A DNA stretch of 31,337 bases from JBMCWH01 sp048621635. GTDB lineage: Bacteria; Patescibacteriota; WWE3; JAUXAW01; JAYEID01. Below are positions 22,313 through 29,039 of this stretch, piece by piece (within the stretch, counting starts at the first letter, position 1; each line of letters opens with the position of its first letter). Position numbers and translations under genes: made by a program. Where the stretch lies: positions 1-31,337 of the forward strand of contig JBMCWH010000005.1 of assembly GCA_048621635.1 (NCBI GenBank). Direction: 5' to 3'. Under the pieces are notes generated by a model that worked only from the letters and a program-made list of their open reading frames with translations, was not told the DNA's origin and ran no database searches.

Positions 22313-22945
22313 TTAAATTTCTTCCTCTTCTAAATAAATCCAAACCTTAATCCCGATAGTCCCAAACTTTGTTCGCACATCATTTTCAGCATAGTCAATA
22401 TCAGCTCGAATAGTCTGCAAAGGAACAGAACCCTTACTAACTTTATCCACGCGCGAATATTCACTACCGCCGAGACGACCGGAAAGCTGTATCCGCACCC
22501 CCTCAGCCCCACTATCCATCACCCGTTGCGCCTGAAACTCCATGACTCTACTAGCACGGCGACGCCTTTCTAGCTGCTGGGCAACCTCTTGAGCAACTAG
22601 TTCAGCAGAAAGATAAGGCTTTCTAACCTGCTCAATAACCAATTCGGGGCGAACATCACAAATTTTCTCTAACCCGTCGCGTAACAACTCTATCCGTGAC
22701 CCTCCTCGTCCGATCGCCATACCAGGACGAGATACAAAAACGGTAATCTTCAAGTTATTTAAAAACCGCTCAATCCTTATTTCCTTAATCCCCGCCTGAC
22801 TAATATTATCGCGAATAAATTCACGAATTTTCTTATCCTCAACAACATTCTCCACATAATCCTTATCTCGCTCTGAAAACCATTGCGATTTCCAATCTGA
22901 AGTTGTTCCTAATCTAAATCCTCTTGGATGTGTTTTTTGACCCAT
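22313..22945 (-). CDS. rpsC: Ribosomal protein S3 (uS3)
   Basis: It lines the mRNA entry channel and has helicase activity with S4 and S5. It has MGQKTHPRGFRLG at the start, the KH domain around 40-110 (GMAIGRGGSRIELLRDGL), and the C-terminal domain with AEGVRIQLSGRLGGSEYSR. Length 210, normal. It is preceded by a 371-base repeat-bearing gap. Confidence 0.98.
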   Translation of the reverse strand: MGQKTHPRGFRLGTTSDWKSQWFSERDKDYVENVVEDKKIREFIRDNISQAGIKEIRIERFLNNLKITVFVSRPGMAIGRGGSRIELLRDGLEKICDVRPELVIEQVRKPYLSAELVAQEVAQQLERRRRASRVMEFQAQRVMDSGAEGVRIQLSGRLGGSEYSRVDKVSKGSVPLQTIRADIDYAENDVRTKFGTIGIKVWIYLEEEEI

Positions 22946-23316
22946 TTAATTAAATAAACTTTCAATAAAAATCAATAAATTACCTGCCTCTCCGCTTACC
23001 ACCTAACGCATTCCGCCAGAAAAAACCTCTGTCCTTAACACATTGCATGTTGCCAAAAACCATATAAATCGAAACAGAAAGCAAATATAACATCCCGTTA
23101 CACGCAGAAATGTGAGATTTGCCATTTCTGAAACCCCAAACTACGTAGAGTTTGGGGCTTTCGGCGAGCATAAGGCGAAAAGAATGCCAATCACTCGGAA
23201 GGCATCAAGCGTAAAATACTCCCTACTATCGTAACCTTCAAGGTCAAATCTTTCAGATTACGTGAACCGAATACGGTTCTGTAACAGAAACCTTGAAGAT
23301 TTCTTAGAAGTGCGTT
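22946..23316. other. 371-base gap between rplV and rpsC, repeat mosaic
   Basis: No gene is supported. It holds hairpin CAGAAATG/CATTTCTG (23105-23130), hairpin CCCCAAACT/AGTTTGGGG (23134-23157; a relative is at 27466-27489), and the outer frame plus hairpin tail shared with other gaps (23176-23307). A 63-codon minus-strand frame here has no family resemblance. Confidence 0.7.
23176..23307. repeat. Outer frame and hairpin tail, copy C
   Basis: Aligns with 17769-17901 and with the two halves 27216-27271 and 27542-27617. In this copy the 164-bp cassette is not present at the left; a different hairpin (23134-23157) takes its place. Confidence 0.7.
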
Positions 23317-23655
23317 TTATCCTTCTTCAACATCTACCCCAATAGTCAAATTAGTTCGCCTCTTCAAAATCTGATCAACTCCTCCGCGCGCCCGTGGTCG
23401 CCATCTTTTCAGAGTAGGCCCTTTATCCGCACGAACTTCAACCACTTTTAACTCTTCTTCGGACAAACCTTCATTTTCAACTGCGTTTGCTATTGCCGAA
23501 TCCAACGCTTTCAAAGCCAAACCTGCTGCCTTCTTGGGAGAAAATTCCAAAGCACGCCGCGCCTCAGAAACATCTTTCCCCCGAATTAAATCTAATACCA
23601 GCCTCATTTTCTGCGGAGATATCGGCAAGTTGTTAACATTAGCATAAATAGTCAT
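23317..23655 (-). CDS. rplV: Ribosomal protein L22 (uL22)
   Basis: Its long beta hairpin lines the peptide exit tunnel. It has PISPQKMRLVLDLIRGKDV near the start, AIANAVENEGL, and the hairpin signature KGPTLKRWRPRARGGVDQI (about 78-96). 112 residues, normal. It follows rpsS after an 82-base gap. Confidence 0.98.
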   Translation of the reverse strand: MTIYANVNNLPISPQKMRLVLDLIRGKDVSEARRALEFSPKKAAGLALKALDSAIANAVENEGLSEEELKVVEVRADKGPTLKRWRPRARGGVDQILKRRTNLTIGVDVEEG

Positions 23656-23737
23656 AATATAATATTAAATAAATTATCAATCACCAATCTTAAATGTCCT
23701 CAATTGGTAATTGAAAATTTCAAATTTGTTATTCTCA

Positions 23738-24031
23738 CTAAACTCTTCCCTCAGACAAACTAGAAGCAACCCCTTTCATTCCGTGCTTCCTAAAAGTACG
23801 CGTTTTTGCAAATTCCCCTAACTTATGCCCAACCATTGCCTCTGTAATATACACCGGCACGTGTTCTTTCCCATTGTGAACAGCAATAGTCATCCCCACC
23901 ATCTCTGGGCTAATATCACTGTTACGCGCCCACGTCTTTATAGGCTCCTCCGAACCGGTTTCTTTAGCCTTTTTAACTTTTTTTATTAATTTAGGGTCTA
24001 CGTAAGGACCCTTTTTAGTCGATCTAGACAT
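23738..24031 (-). CDS. rpsS: Ribosomal protein S19 (uS19)
   Basis: A 30S head protein near the A-site finger. It has MSRSTKKGPYVDPKLIKKV at the start, then TWARNSDISPEMVGMTIAVH and the signature GHKLGEFAKTRTFRKHG. 97 residues, close to the usual 92. Confidence 0.98.
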   Translation of the reverse strand: MSRSTKKGPYVDPKLIKKVKKAKETGSEEPIKTWARNSDISPEMVGMTIAVHNGKEHVPVYITEAMVGHKLGEFAKTRTFRKHGMKGVASSLSEGRV

Positions 24032-24109
24032 AATATAAGTAAATTACAAATTTTAAATTTTAAATACAATTCGTAACTAGTAATTGAAAATTTAAAACTG
24101 GCAATTTTT

Positions 24110-24943
24110 TTACTTCTCCCTCCTATCTTTAACAATATACTTATCTGTATGCTTACGGGTGCGTGTCTTTTTTCCTAATGTTTTCTTTCCCCAAGGAGTT
24201 TTTGGTGAAGGCATACCAATGCCAGCCTTACCTTCACTAGAACTACCATGCGGATGGGAATTAGCATTCATTGCTGATCCACGAACAGTAGGTCGTTTAC
24301 CAAGATAGCGATTCCTTCCTGCTTTACCTAACTTCTCACTTTTGTGTTCCGGCCTAGATACGGACCCCACAGTAGCATAACATGTTTTCAATACTTTGTG
24401 TATTTCTCCAGAAGGCAATTTTAGATGCACATATTTACCTTCCGGTTTAGCAACAAGAGTTGCTGAAGAACCTGCGGAGCGAACCATCTGACCACCGCGA
24501 CCAGGATGCATCTCCACATTGTGCACTTCTGTTCCCAAAGAAATACTACCCAAAGGCAAAGCATTACCAACCTCAATCTCTGCATCTTCTCCGGTCTCAA
24601 TTTCGGAACCAACTTCTAAACCTTCCGGTGCTAAAATATATCGCTTTTCCCCATCCACGTAATGCAAAAGAGCAATATAAGCACTACGATTAGGATCATA
24701 CTCCAAAGCAGCCACCTTAGCAGGAACACCCTGCTTATCGCGCTTAAAGTCAATCTTGCGATACTTTCTCTTCACTCTCCCACCACGGTGACGAACAGAA
24801 ATAGTTCCCCCCGCTCGCCCAGCGGTTTCCTTCATACCTTTAGTTAACGACTTTTCCGGCTTTTTGCTATTCAACTGTTGTTTATCACTATCTACACGGT
24901 GACGCCGCGTAGGAGTAGTGGGTTTATATTCTTTAGTTGCCAT
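24110..24943 (-). CDS. rplB: Ribosomal protein L2 (uL2)
   Basis: Essential for subunit joining and the peptidyl transferase region. Signatures are RHRGGRVKRKYRKIDFKRDK, AALEYDPNRSAYIALLHY, and the C-terminal GSAMNANSHPHGSSSEGKAG-type loop with its conserved histidine. The usual PVDHP reads NANSHPHG. 277 residues, normal. It lies 3 bases after rplW. Confidence 0.98.
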   Translation of the reverse strand: MATKEYKPTTPTRRHRVDSDKQQLNSKKPEKSLTKGMKETAGRAGGTISVRHRGGRVKRKYRKIDFKRDKQGVPAKVAALEYDPNRSAYIALLHYVDGEKRYILAPEGLEVGSEIETGEDAEIEVGNALPLGSISLGTEVHNVEMHPGRGGQMVRSAGSSATLVAKPEGKYVHLKLPSGEIHKVLKTCYATVGSVSRPEHKSEKLGKAGRNRYLGKRPTVRGSAMNANSHPHGSSSEGKAGIGMPSPKTPWGKKTLGKKTRTRKHTDKYIVKDRREK

Positions 24944-24946
24944 AAT

Positions 24947-25246
24947 TTATTCTCCTATTTCGAATCCCGGGATACGATCCTCTCCAGCAAGTTCAACTAT
25001 TGCTTTTTTTCCGCGTGACTTTACAGCTGTCCCCCCACCCAAAACCCAAACTCGCCGTCTCTTATGCGGAACAGCTAAAGTCTTGACACCTAAAACCTCT
25101 ACATCATAGAGGTCCTTCACTGCCTCTTTAATCTTACCTTTAGAAAATTCCTTTCCCACCAGAAGGGTATATTTATTCTCCTCTTGTGCAAGACGCATTG
25201 TCTTCTCCGTCAGAAGAGGTTTTTTTATAATTTCTCTATATTTCAT
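24947..25246 (-). CDS. rplW: Ribosomal protein L23 (uL23)
   Basis: It sits at the tunnel exit and is the docking site for trigger factor and SRP. MKYREIIKKPLLTEKTMRLA is the family start, with YDVEVLGVKTLAVPHKRRRV in the middle. Start ATG 25246 gives 99 residues; the upstream frame to 25327 translates the repeat-like spacer and is rejected. Confidence 0.97.
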   Translation of the reverse strand: MKYREIIKKPLLTEKTMRLAQEENKYTLLVGKEFSKGKIKEAVKDLYDVEVLGVKTLAVPHKRRRVWVLGGGTAVKSRGKKAIVELAGEDRIPGFEIGE

Positions 25247-25280
25247 AATTAACTCTGGTAAACTATTTTCCGCGTTCCCG

Positions 25281-25302
25281 CCTTGTCGGCGGACAGGCCG
25301 CT
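25281..25302. repeat. GC-rich 22-bp repeat, copy 2
   Basis: Identical to 16228-16249. It lies in the 109-base rplD to rplW gap, which otherwise holds CCGC-rich filler. Confidence 0.85.
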
Positions 25303-25355
25303 TACCGCCATCAGCTATCCGCCTCAAAACTACCTTAATTCTTCATCTTCGAACC

Positions 25356-25988
25356 CTAAACCAAAATCTCTTCTAATTGCTCCACTGCCGAAGCAGTAAG
25401 CACAACTTGCTCTGCCCATAAAACATCATAAGCATTCACCATACCCGCAGAAACAACCTTCACCTTAGGCAAATTACGCGCAGAGAGAATTATCTTCTCC
25501 TCTTCCTTTGGAACCACTAAAAGCAAATTACTTTTTTCTTCACCTTCCCGATAAGCCTCAACCAACTCTGCCATTGTCTTAGTCCTAATTTCATCTAACT
25601 CCAGATTTTTAACAATTTTCAAATTACCTTCCTTATTTTTCTGTGAGAAAGCAGAACAAAGAGCAGCATGCCGCATTTTCCTCGACATCTTCCTCCCCCA
25701 ATTTTTAGGCTGGGGACCGAAAACTGTCCCTCCCTTAACCCAAAGAGGTGAACGAATAGAACCGTGCCGTGCTCTACCAGTACCTTTCTGCGGCCAAGGT
25801 TTTCTTCCTCCTCCAGAAACTTCTCTTCGCGTCTTAGTTTTAGAAGTACCCTGCCGCTGATTTAGTTGAAAAACACGCACATACTGTGCCAGCAAATTCT
25901 CGTTTAAATCCCGGTCAAATAAATCCTCACTAACATCTATTGGGGTCTTTAATTTTTCCCCTTTTTTATTGTAAACATCAAGCTTCAT
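25356..25988 (-). CDS. rplD: Ribosomal protein L4 (uL4)
   Basis: It lines the exit tunnel and in enterobacteria also autoregulates the S10 operon. The tunnel-loop signature GGGRKPWPQKGTGRARHGSI is at about 58-77, followed by GGTVFGPQP. I chose ATG 25988 (MKLDVYNKKGEK), giving 210 residues and an 11-base overlap with the end of rplC. Confidence 0.97.
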   Translation of the reverse strand: MKLDVYNKKGEKLKTPIDVSEDLFDRDLNENLLAQYVRVFQLNQRQGTSKTKTRREVSGGGRKPWPQKGTGRARHGSIRSPLWVKGGTVFGPQPKNWGRKMSRKMRHAALCSAFSQKNKEGNLKIVKNLELDEIRTKTMAELVEAYREGEEKSNLLLVVPKEEEKIILSARNLPKVKVVSAGMVNAYDVLWAEQVVLTASAVEQLEEILV

Positions 25989-26430
25989 TTTCTTCCTCCG
26001 CAACCTCGTCATTTTCCTTCTTTATCTCCAAACTTCCTCCACTAAAACCAGGAACAGAACCTTTCACCAGCAAATGCCCTTTCTCTTCATCAACTTTCAT
26101 AACTTGCAAACCTTTAATAGTAACCCGTCTTCCTCCCATTCTTCCTGGCATTTTTTTACCTGGCCAAACACGCGCAGGATCTGTTGTCCCGCCAATAGAA
26201 CCTGGTGCGCGCTCTCGGTCAGACTGGCCGTGTGTCCGCGGCCCACCTTTAAAACCCCAGCGTTTCATCACTCCTGCAAAACCCTTACCCTTACTTGTAC
26301 CCGAAACAGTAACCACATCTCCAGCCTCAATATTCGCAACGGAAGAAACATCCACGACAGTAACAGGAACAGCAGTGCCGCCTTCGTCAAAAATTCTTAT
26401 CATTTTTAATTTTTTTCCCTCTAATTTCAT
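25978..26430 (-). CDS. rplC: Ribosomal protein L3 (uL3), internally shortened
   Basis: An early 50S assembly protein whose loop reaches the peptidyl transferase centre. The start KLEGKKLKMIRIFDEGG, the signature GTSKGKGFAGVMKRWGF (44-60), PGSIGGTTDPARVWPGKKM and the end LVKGSVPGFSGG are all present. Length is 150 against about 209 in E. coli. The loss is internal: after VPVTVVDVSS (residue 30) the chain goes almost directly to DVVTVSGTSKG, omitting about 60 residues of the outer beta-barrel region. The rest, including the central loop, is intact and in frame. A terminator-like hairpin lies upstream and the gene overlaps rplD by 11 bases. Confidence 0.95.
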   Translation of the reverse strand: MKLEGKKLKMIRIFDEGGTAVPVTVVDVSSVANIEAGDVVTVSGTSKGKGFAGVMKRWGFKGGPRTHGQSDRERAPGSIGGTTDPARVWPGKKMPGRMGGRRVTIKGLQVMKVDEEKGHLLVKGSVPGFSGGSLEIKKENDEVAEEENEA

Positions 26431-26450
26431 TTGTTTTTCCCAAAATTAAG

Positions 26451-26480
26451 CAAACAAAAAGGACGCCGATTTGGCGCCCC
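26451..26480 (-). terminator. Intrinsic terminator or attenuator between rpsJ and rplC
   Basis: Minus strand: a 7-bp stem GGGCGCC/GGCGTCC (one G-U pair), loop AAATC, then TTTTTG, ending about 20 bases before the rplC ATG. A small hairpin CCGC/GCGG lies just upstream (26485-26497). The rest of the 237-base gap (26481-26667) has no gene and no clear promoter. Confidence 0.75.
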
Positions 26481-26667
26481 TTAACCGCAGAACGCGGCAA
26501 GAAACCTTAAAAGCAACCAAACCTTTTTTATTTACGGATCTAAATTACCCATTCGTAAAAAAATCAGGTAAACCATTAAAACCAATCTCAATTCGCAAAA
26601 TAAGCTATGGTCTTAAAACCCCATAAAATAGCTACAACCCCTCTACACTTAAAAGTCAAAAAGCACA

Positions 26668-26976
26668 TTAACTGGTAATCTCAATACCAACACCAGCAGG
26701 AAGATTTAAGTTAGACAAATCATCCAAAGTCTTGGGTGTGGGATCAAGAATATCAATCAACCGCTTATGAGTTCGGCGCTCAAATTGCTCCATAGACCGC
26801 TTATCAATTGTCGGACCTTTATTAATCGACCACCGCTCAATTTCCGTAGGCAAAGGAACAGGACCAGAAACTTTTGCCCCCGTCCTGATTGCCGTATCCA
26901 CAATCTTTTCCGCAGATCGATCTATTACGCGGTGATCATACGATTTTAAACGAACTCTAATTCTTTGATTTGGCAT
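26668..26976 (-). CDS. rpsJ: Ribosomal protein S10 (uS10)
   Basis: A 30S head protein and, as NusE, part of the antitermination complex. It has RIRVRLKSYDHRVIDRSAEK at the start, SGPVPLPTEIERWSINKGP in the middle (about 37-55), and RRTHKRLIDILDPTPKTLD. 102 residues, normal. It follows tuf after a 660-base repeat-filled gap, and a terminator separates it from rplC, so it may be transcribed mainly with fusA-tuf. Confidence 0.98.
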   Translation of the reverse strand: MPNQRIRVRLKSYDHRVIDRSAEKIVDTAIRTGAKVSGPVPLPTEIERWSINKGPTIDKRSMEQFERRTHKRLIDILDPTPKTLDDLSNLNLPAGVGIEITS

Positions 26977-27059
26977 AGCTACATATCACAAAATAACAAA
27001 TTTTAAATCGGTGCTCCGGTGTCCTCATTCCGCTTTCCGCTCCAAAAATTACTATCGTT

Positions 27060-27223
27060 CTTTTCGTATTACATCTGCCGAAATCGTTCGCGGACCGAAG
27101 TAGCTTTAGGACTGCCTGGTCTAAGATTATACGCTCGCTCAGAGATGGAAAGTCTTCAATAGAAGTGGAGACACAAGAGAAAAGACTTTCCATCTATGTT
27201 TCAGGCAGATGCAATACGAAAAG
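27060..27223 (-). repeat. 164-bp cassette with terminal inverted repeats, copy B (inverted)
   Basis: The reverse complement of 17612-17775 with two mismatches. The sequence to its right (AGAATCCTATC...GACTC) matches the right flank of copy A in the same orientation, so only the cassette is flipped. Confidence 0.92.
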
Positions 27224-27313
27224 AATCCTATCGACTCGGAAGGTATTAGACAAAAATACTCATTACTATCGAAATTTTCTCTTTATTATCGAAACCTTGA
27301 AGGATTCTCAAGG

Positions 27314-27517
27314 TCGTCAGTCACAGAAATAGTGACGGTAATCTTTCCGGAAACATCGGAAATTTTGTTATCTCTTGCTTAAACCAACCTAGCAAACAAA
27401 ATTTACGTTGAGTGAGCTCGGTAACTAACTTTGCCTCTTTTCTCTATGAAAACAGCGAACGCCTGCCCCGAACTCCACGTAGTTTGGGGTTTTCTGGAAA
27501 GGTTACCGGCACTATTT
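27314..27517. repeat. R2 element with inverted-repeat ends, full copy
   Basis: Arms 27327-27348 and 27496-27517 are inverted copies (20 of 22 match). The body 27314-27458 aligns with 20321-20463. The hairpin CCCCGAACT/AGTTTGGGG (27466-27489) near its right end is related to 23134-23157. Confidence 0.8.
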
Positions 27518-27541
27518 ATACATTCCATCGGTCATTACCGT

Positions 27542-27617
27542 CGAAACCTTCAAGGTTTAATCTTCCAGATTACGAGAACCGTATACGATTCTGTAAAGAA
27601 ACCTTGAAGGTTTCTTA
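27542..27617. repeat. Hairpin tail, copy B
   Basis: Aligns with the tails at 17831-17901 and 23233-23307. It ends in a perfect 21-base palindrome (27596-27616; arms AAGAAACCTT and AAGGTTTCTT), and the outer arms also pair across the whole segment. It lies 20 bases beyond the tuf stop. There is no T-run in the tuf direction, so it may act as an RNA 3'-end stabiliser or processing site instead of a terminator. Confidence 0.75.
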
Positions 27618-27636
27618 AAAACTCCTAAGTATTCTT

Positions 27637-28821
27637 TTACTCAATGACGTTAGAGACAACTCCTGCGCCAACAGTTTTCCCACCTTCTCGGATAGCAAAC
27701 CGCAAGCCAGACTCCATAGCTACCGGAGTAATAAGCTTAACTCGCATCTTAACGTTATCACCAGGCATAACCATCTCTACGTCTTCAGGAAGCGTAACCT
27801 CACCAGTTACATCCGTAGTTCGCAAGTAAAATTGAGGACGATACCCGGAAAAGAAAGGAGTGTGTCGTCCACCCTCTTCCTTACTCAAGATATAAACCTC
27901 GGCCTCAAATTCAGTATGTGGTGTAATAGTGCCAGGCTCTGCCAAGACTTGTCCTCGCTCAATGTCATCTTGCCCAATTCCCCGCAAAAGTACACCAACA
28001 TTATCACCAGCCCGGGTTTCTTCTAGAGACTTCCTAAACATCTCCAAGCCCGTTATTACCGTCTCTTGTGTTTCCCTAATTCCGACAATCTCAACCGGAT
28101 CCTTAAGTTCCGCACTTCCGCGCTCAACTCGACCAGTTGCTACTGTACCGCGACCTTCAATAGAGAAAATATCCTCTATAGGCATTAAGAAAGGCTTATC
28201 AAGATCCCGCTCTGGCTCAGGAATATTTTCATCCAAAGCATCAACTAGTTCACCGATTTGCTCCAACGCTTCCTCATCGCCTTCCGAAGCTTGCAAAGCG
28301 GAACCGCGAACAACTGTTACCGCGTCTCCATCAAAATCATATTTGGTAAGTAAATCACGAACCTCCTGCTCAACATAATCAATAAGTTCTTCATCCTCTA
28401 CCAAATCCACCTTGTTAAGGAAAACCACTATTGCCGGCACATCAACCTGACGCGCCAAAAGGATGTGCTCGCGAGTTTGTGGCATCGGACCGTCATCAGC
28501 CGCAACAACCAAAATTGCGCCATCCATCTGTGCCGCACCAGTGATCATGTTTTTTACATAATCTGCGTGCCCCGGACAGTCGATATGCGCATAGTGTCGC
28601 TCATCTGTTTCATACTCCGCATGGGAGATGGAAATAGTAATTCCCCGCTCCTGCTCCTCCGGAGCCTTATCAATATCTTCAAACGGGAGGAACTCCGCTT
28701 GACCCTTTTCAGACAGGTTCTTAGTTATGGCAGACAAAAGGGTAGTCTTGCCATGGTCAACATGACCAATTGTCCCCACATTAACGTGTGGTTTGGTCCT
28801 TTCAAAATTTTCTTTGGCCAT
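27637..28821 (-). CDS. tuf: Elongation factor Tu
   Basis: The GTPase that delivers aminoacyl-tRNA to the ribosome. G motifs are GHVDHGKT (19-26), DCPGHADYVKNM and NKVD. Effector-region GITISISHAEYET is slightly unlike the common GITINTSHVEY. Domains 2 and 3 are complete, with IEGRGTVATGRVERG and the end GGKTVGAGVVSNVIE. 394 residues, normal. A strong ribosome binding site AAAGGAGG lies four bases before the ATG. Confidence 0.98.
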   Translation of the reverse strand: MAKENFERTKPHVNVGTIGHVDHGKTTLLSAITKNLSEKGQAEFLPFEDIDKAPEEQERGITISISHAEYETDERHYAHIDCPGHADYVKNMITGAAQMDGAILVVAADDGPMPQTREHILLARQVDVPAIVVFLNKVDLVEDEELIDYVEQEVRDLLTKYDFDGDAVTVVRGSALQASEGDEEALEQIGELVDALDENIPEPERDLDKPFLMPIEDIFSIEGRGTVATGRVERGSAELKDPVEIVGIRETQETVITGLEMFRKSLEETRAGDNVGVLLRGIGQDDIERGQVLAEPGTITPHTEFEAEVYILSKEEGGRHTPFFSGYRPQFYLRTTDVTGEVTLPEDVEMVMPGDNVKMRVKLITPVAMESGLRFAIREGGKTVGAGVVSNVIE

Positions 28822-29039
28822 CAGGCCTCCTTTCCCTGCACTGCACTAGCCTATCTACGCGTCGGAGATAAGCCAGAGCACCACAGAACAAAACCGATAA
28901 AATTTCAAGTTCCAGATTCTAAAATGCAAAAAACTCCAAATCACAAATCTCAAACATCCTCTTGTTTGGAACTTGTTATTTGACGCTTGATACTTTTTAA
29001 TAGATAAACAGTGCTAGCATCATTAGCGACCTATATTTC
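28822..29039 (-). other. Intergenic region between fusA and tuf
   Basis: These 218 bases hold no gene. The tuf ribosome binding site lies at the left end. The centre has the inverted pair AAGTTCC/GGAACTT (about 28908-28975) within AT-rich filler of the CAAATCTCAAA type. I see no convincing promoter or terminator. Confidence 0.5.

Larger units (their letters stand above)
26977..27636. other. 660-base gap between tuf and rpsJ, nested repeat mosaic
   Basis: No gene is supported. On the plus strand it holds CCGC-type filler, the 164-bp cassette (27060-27223), a frame segment (27216-27271), the R2 element (27314-27517) and the hairpin tail (27542-27617). The R2 element separates frame and tail that are contiguous at 17769-17901 and 23176-23307, so it looks inserted. 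A 78-codon minus-strand frame ending at 26957 is a product of the cassette and the rpsJ start region. Confidence 0.75.

Noticed and set aside
22980..23171. 63-codon minus-strand frame in the rplV-rpsC gap
   Set aside because: Lies in repeat sequence with hairpins; no homology and no ribosome binding site.
25940..26449. 169-codon plus-strand frame opposite rplC
   Set aside because: Shadow of rplC on the other strand, with no family resemblance.
16194..27636. CRISPR array, suggested by several repeated segments
   Set aside because: The repeats are long, imperfect, scattered over 11 kb and not regularly spaced; no cas gene is present.
28465..28983. 172-codon plus-strand frame opposite the tuf start
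   Set aside because: Antisense shadow of tuf, continuing into AT-rich filler.
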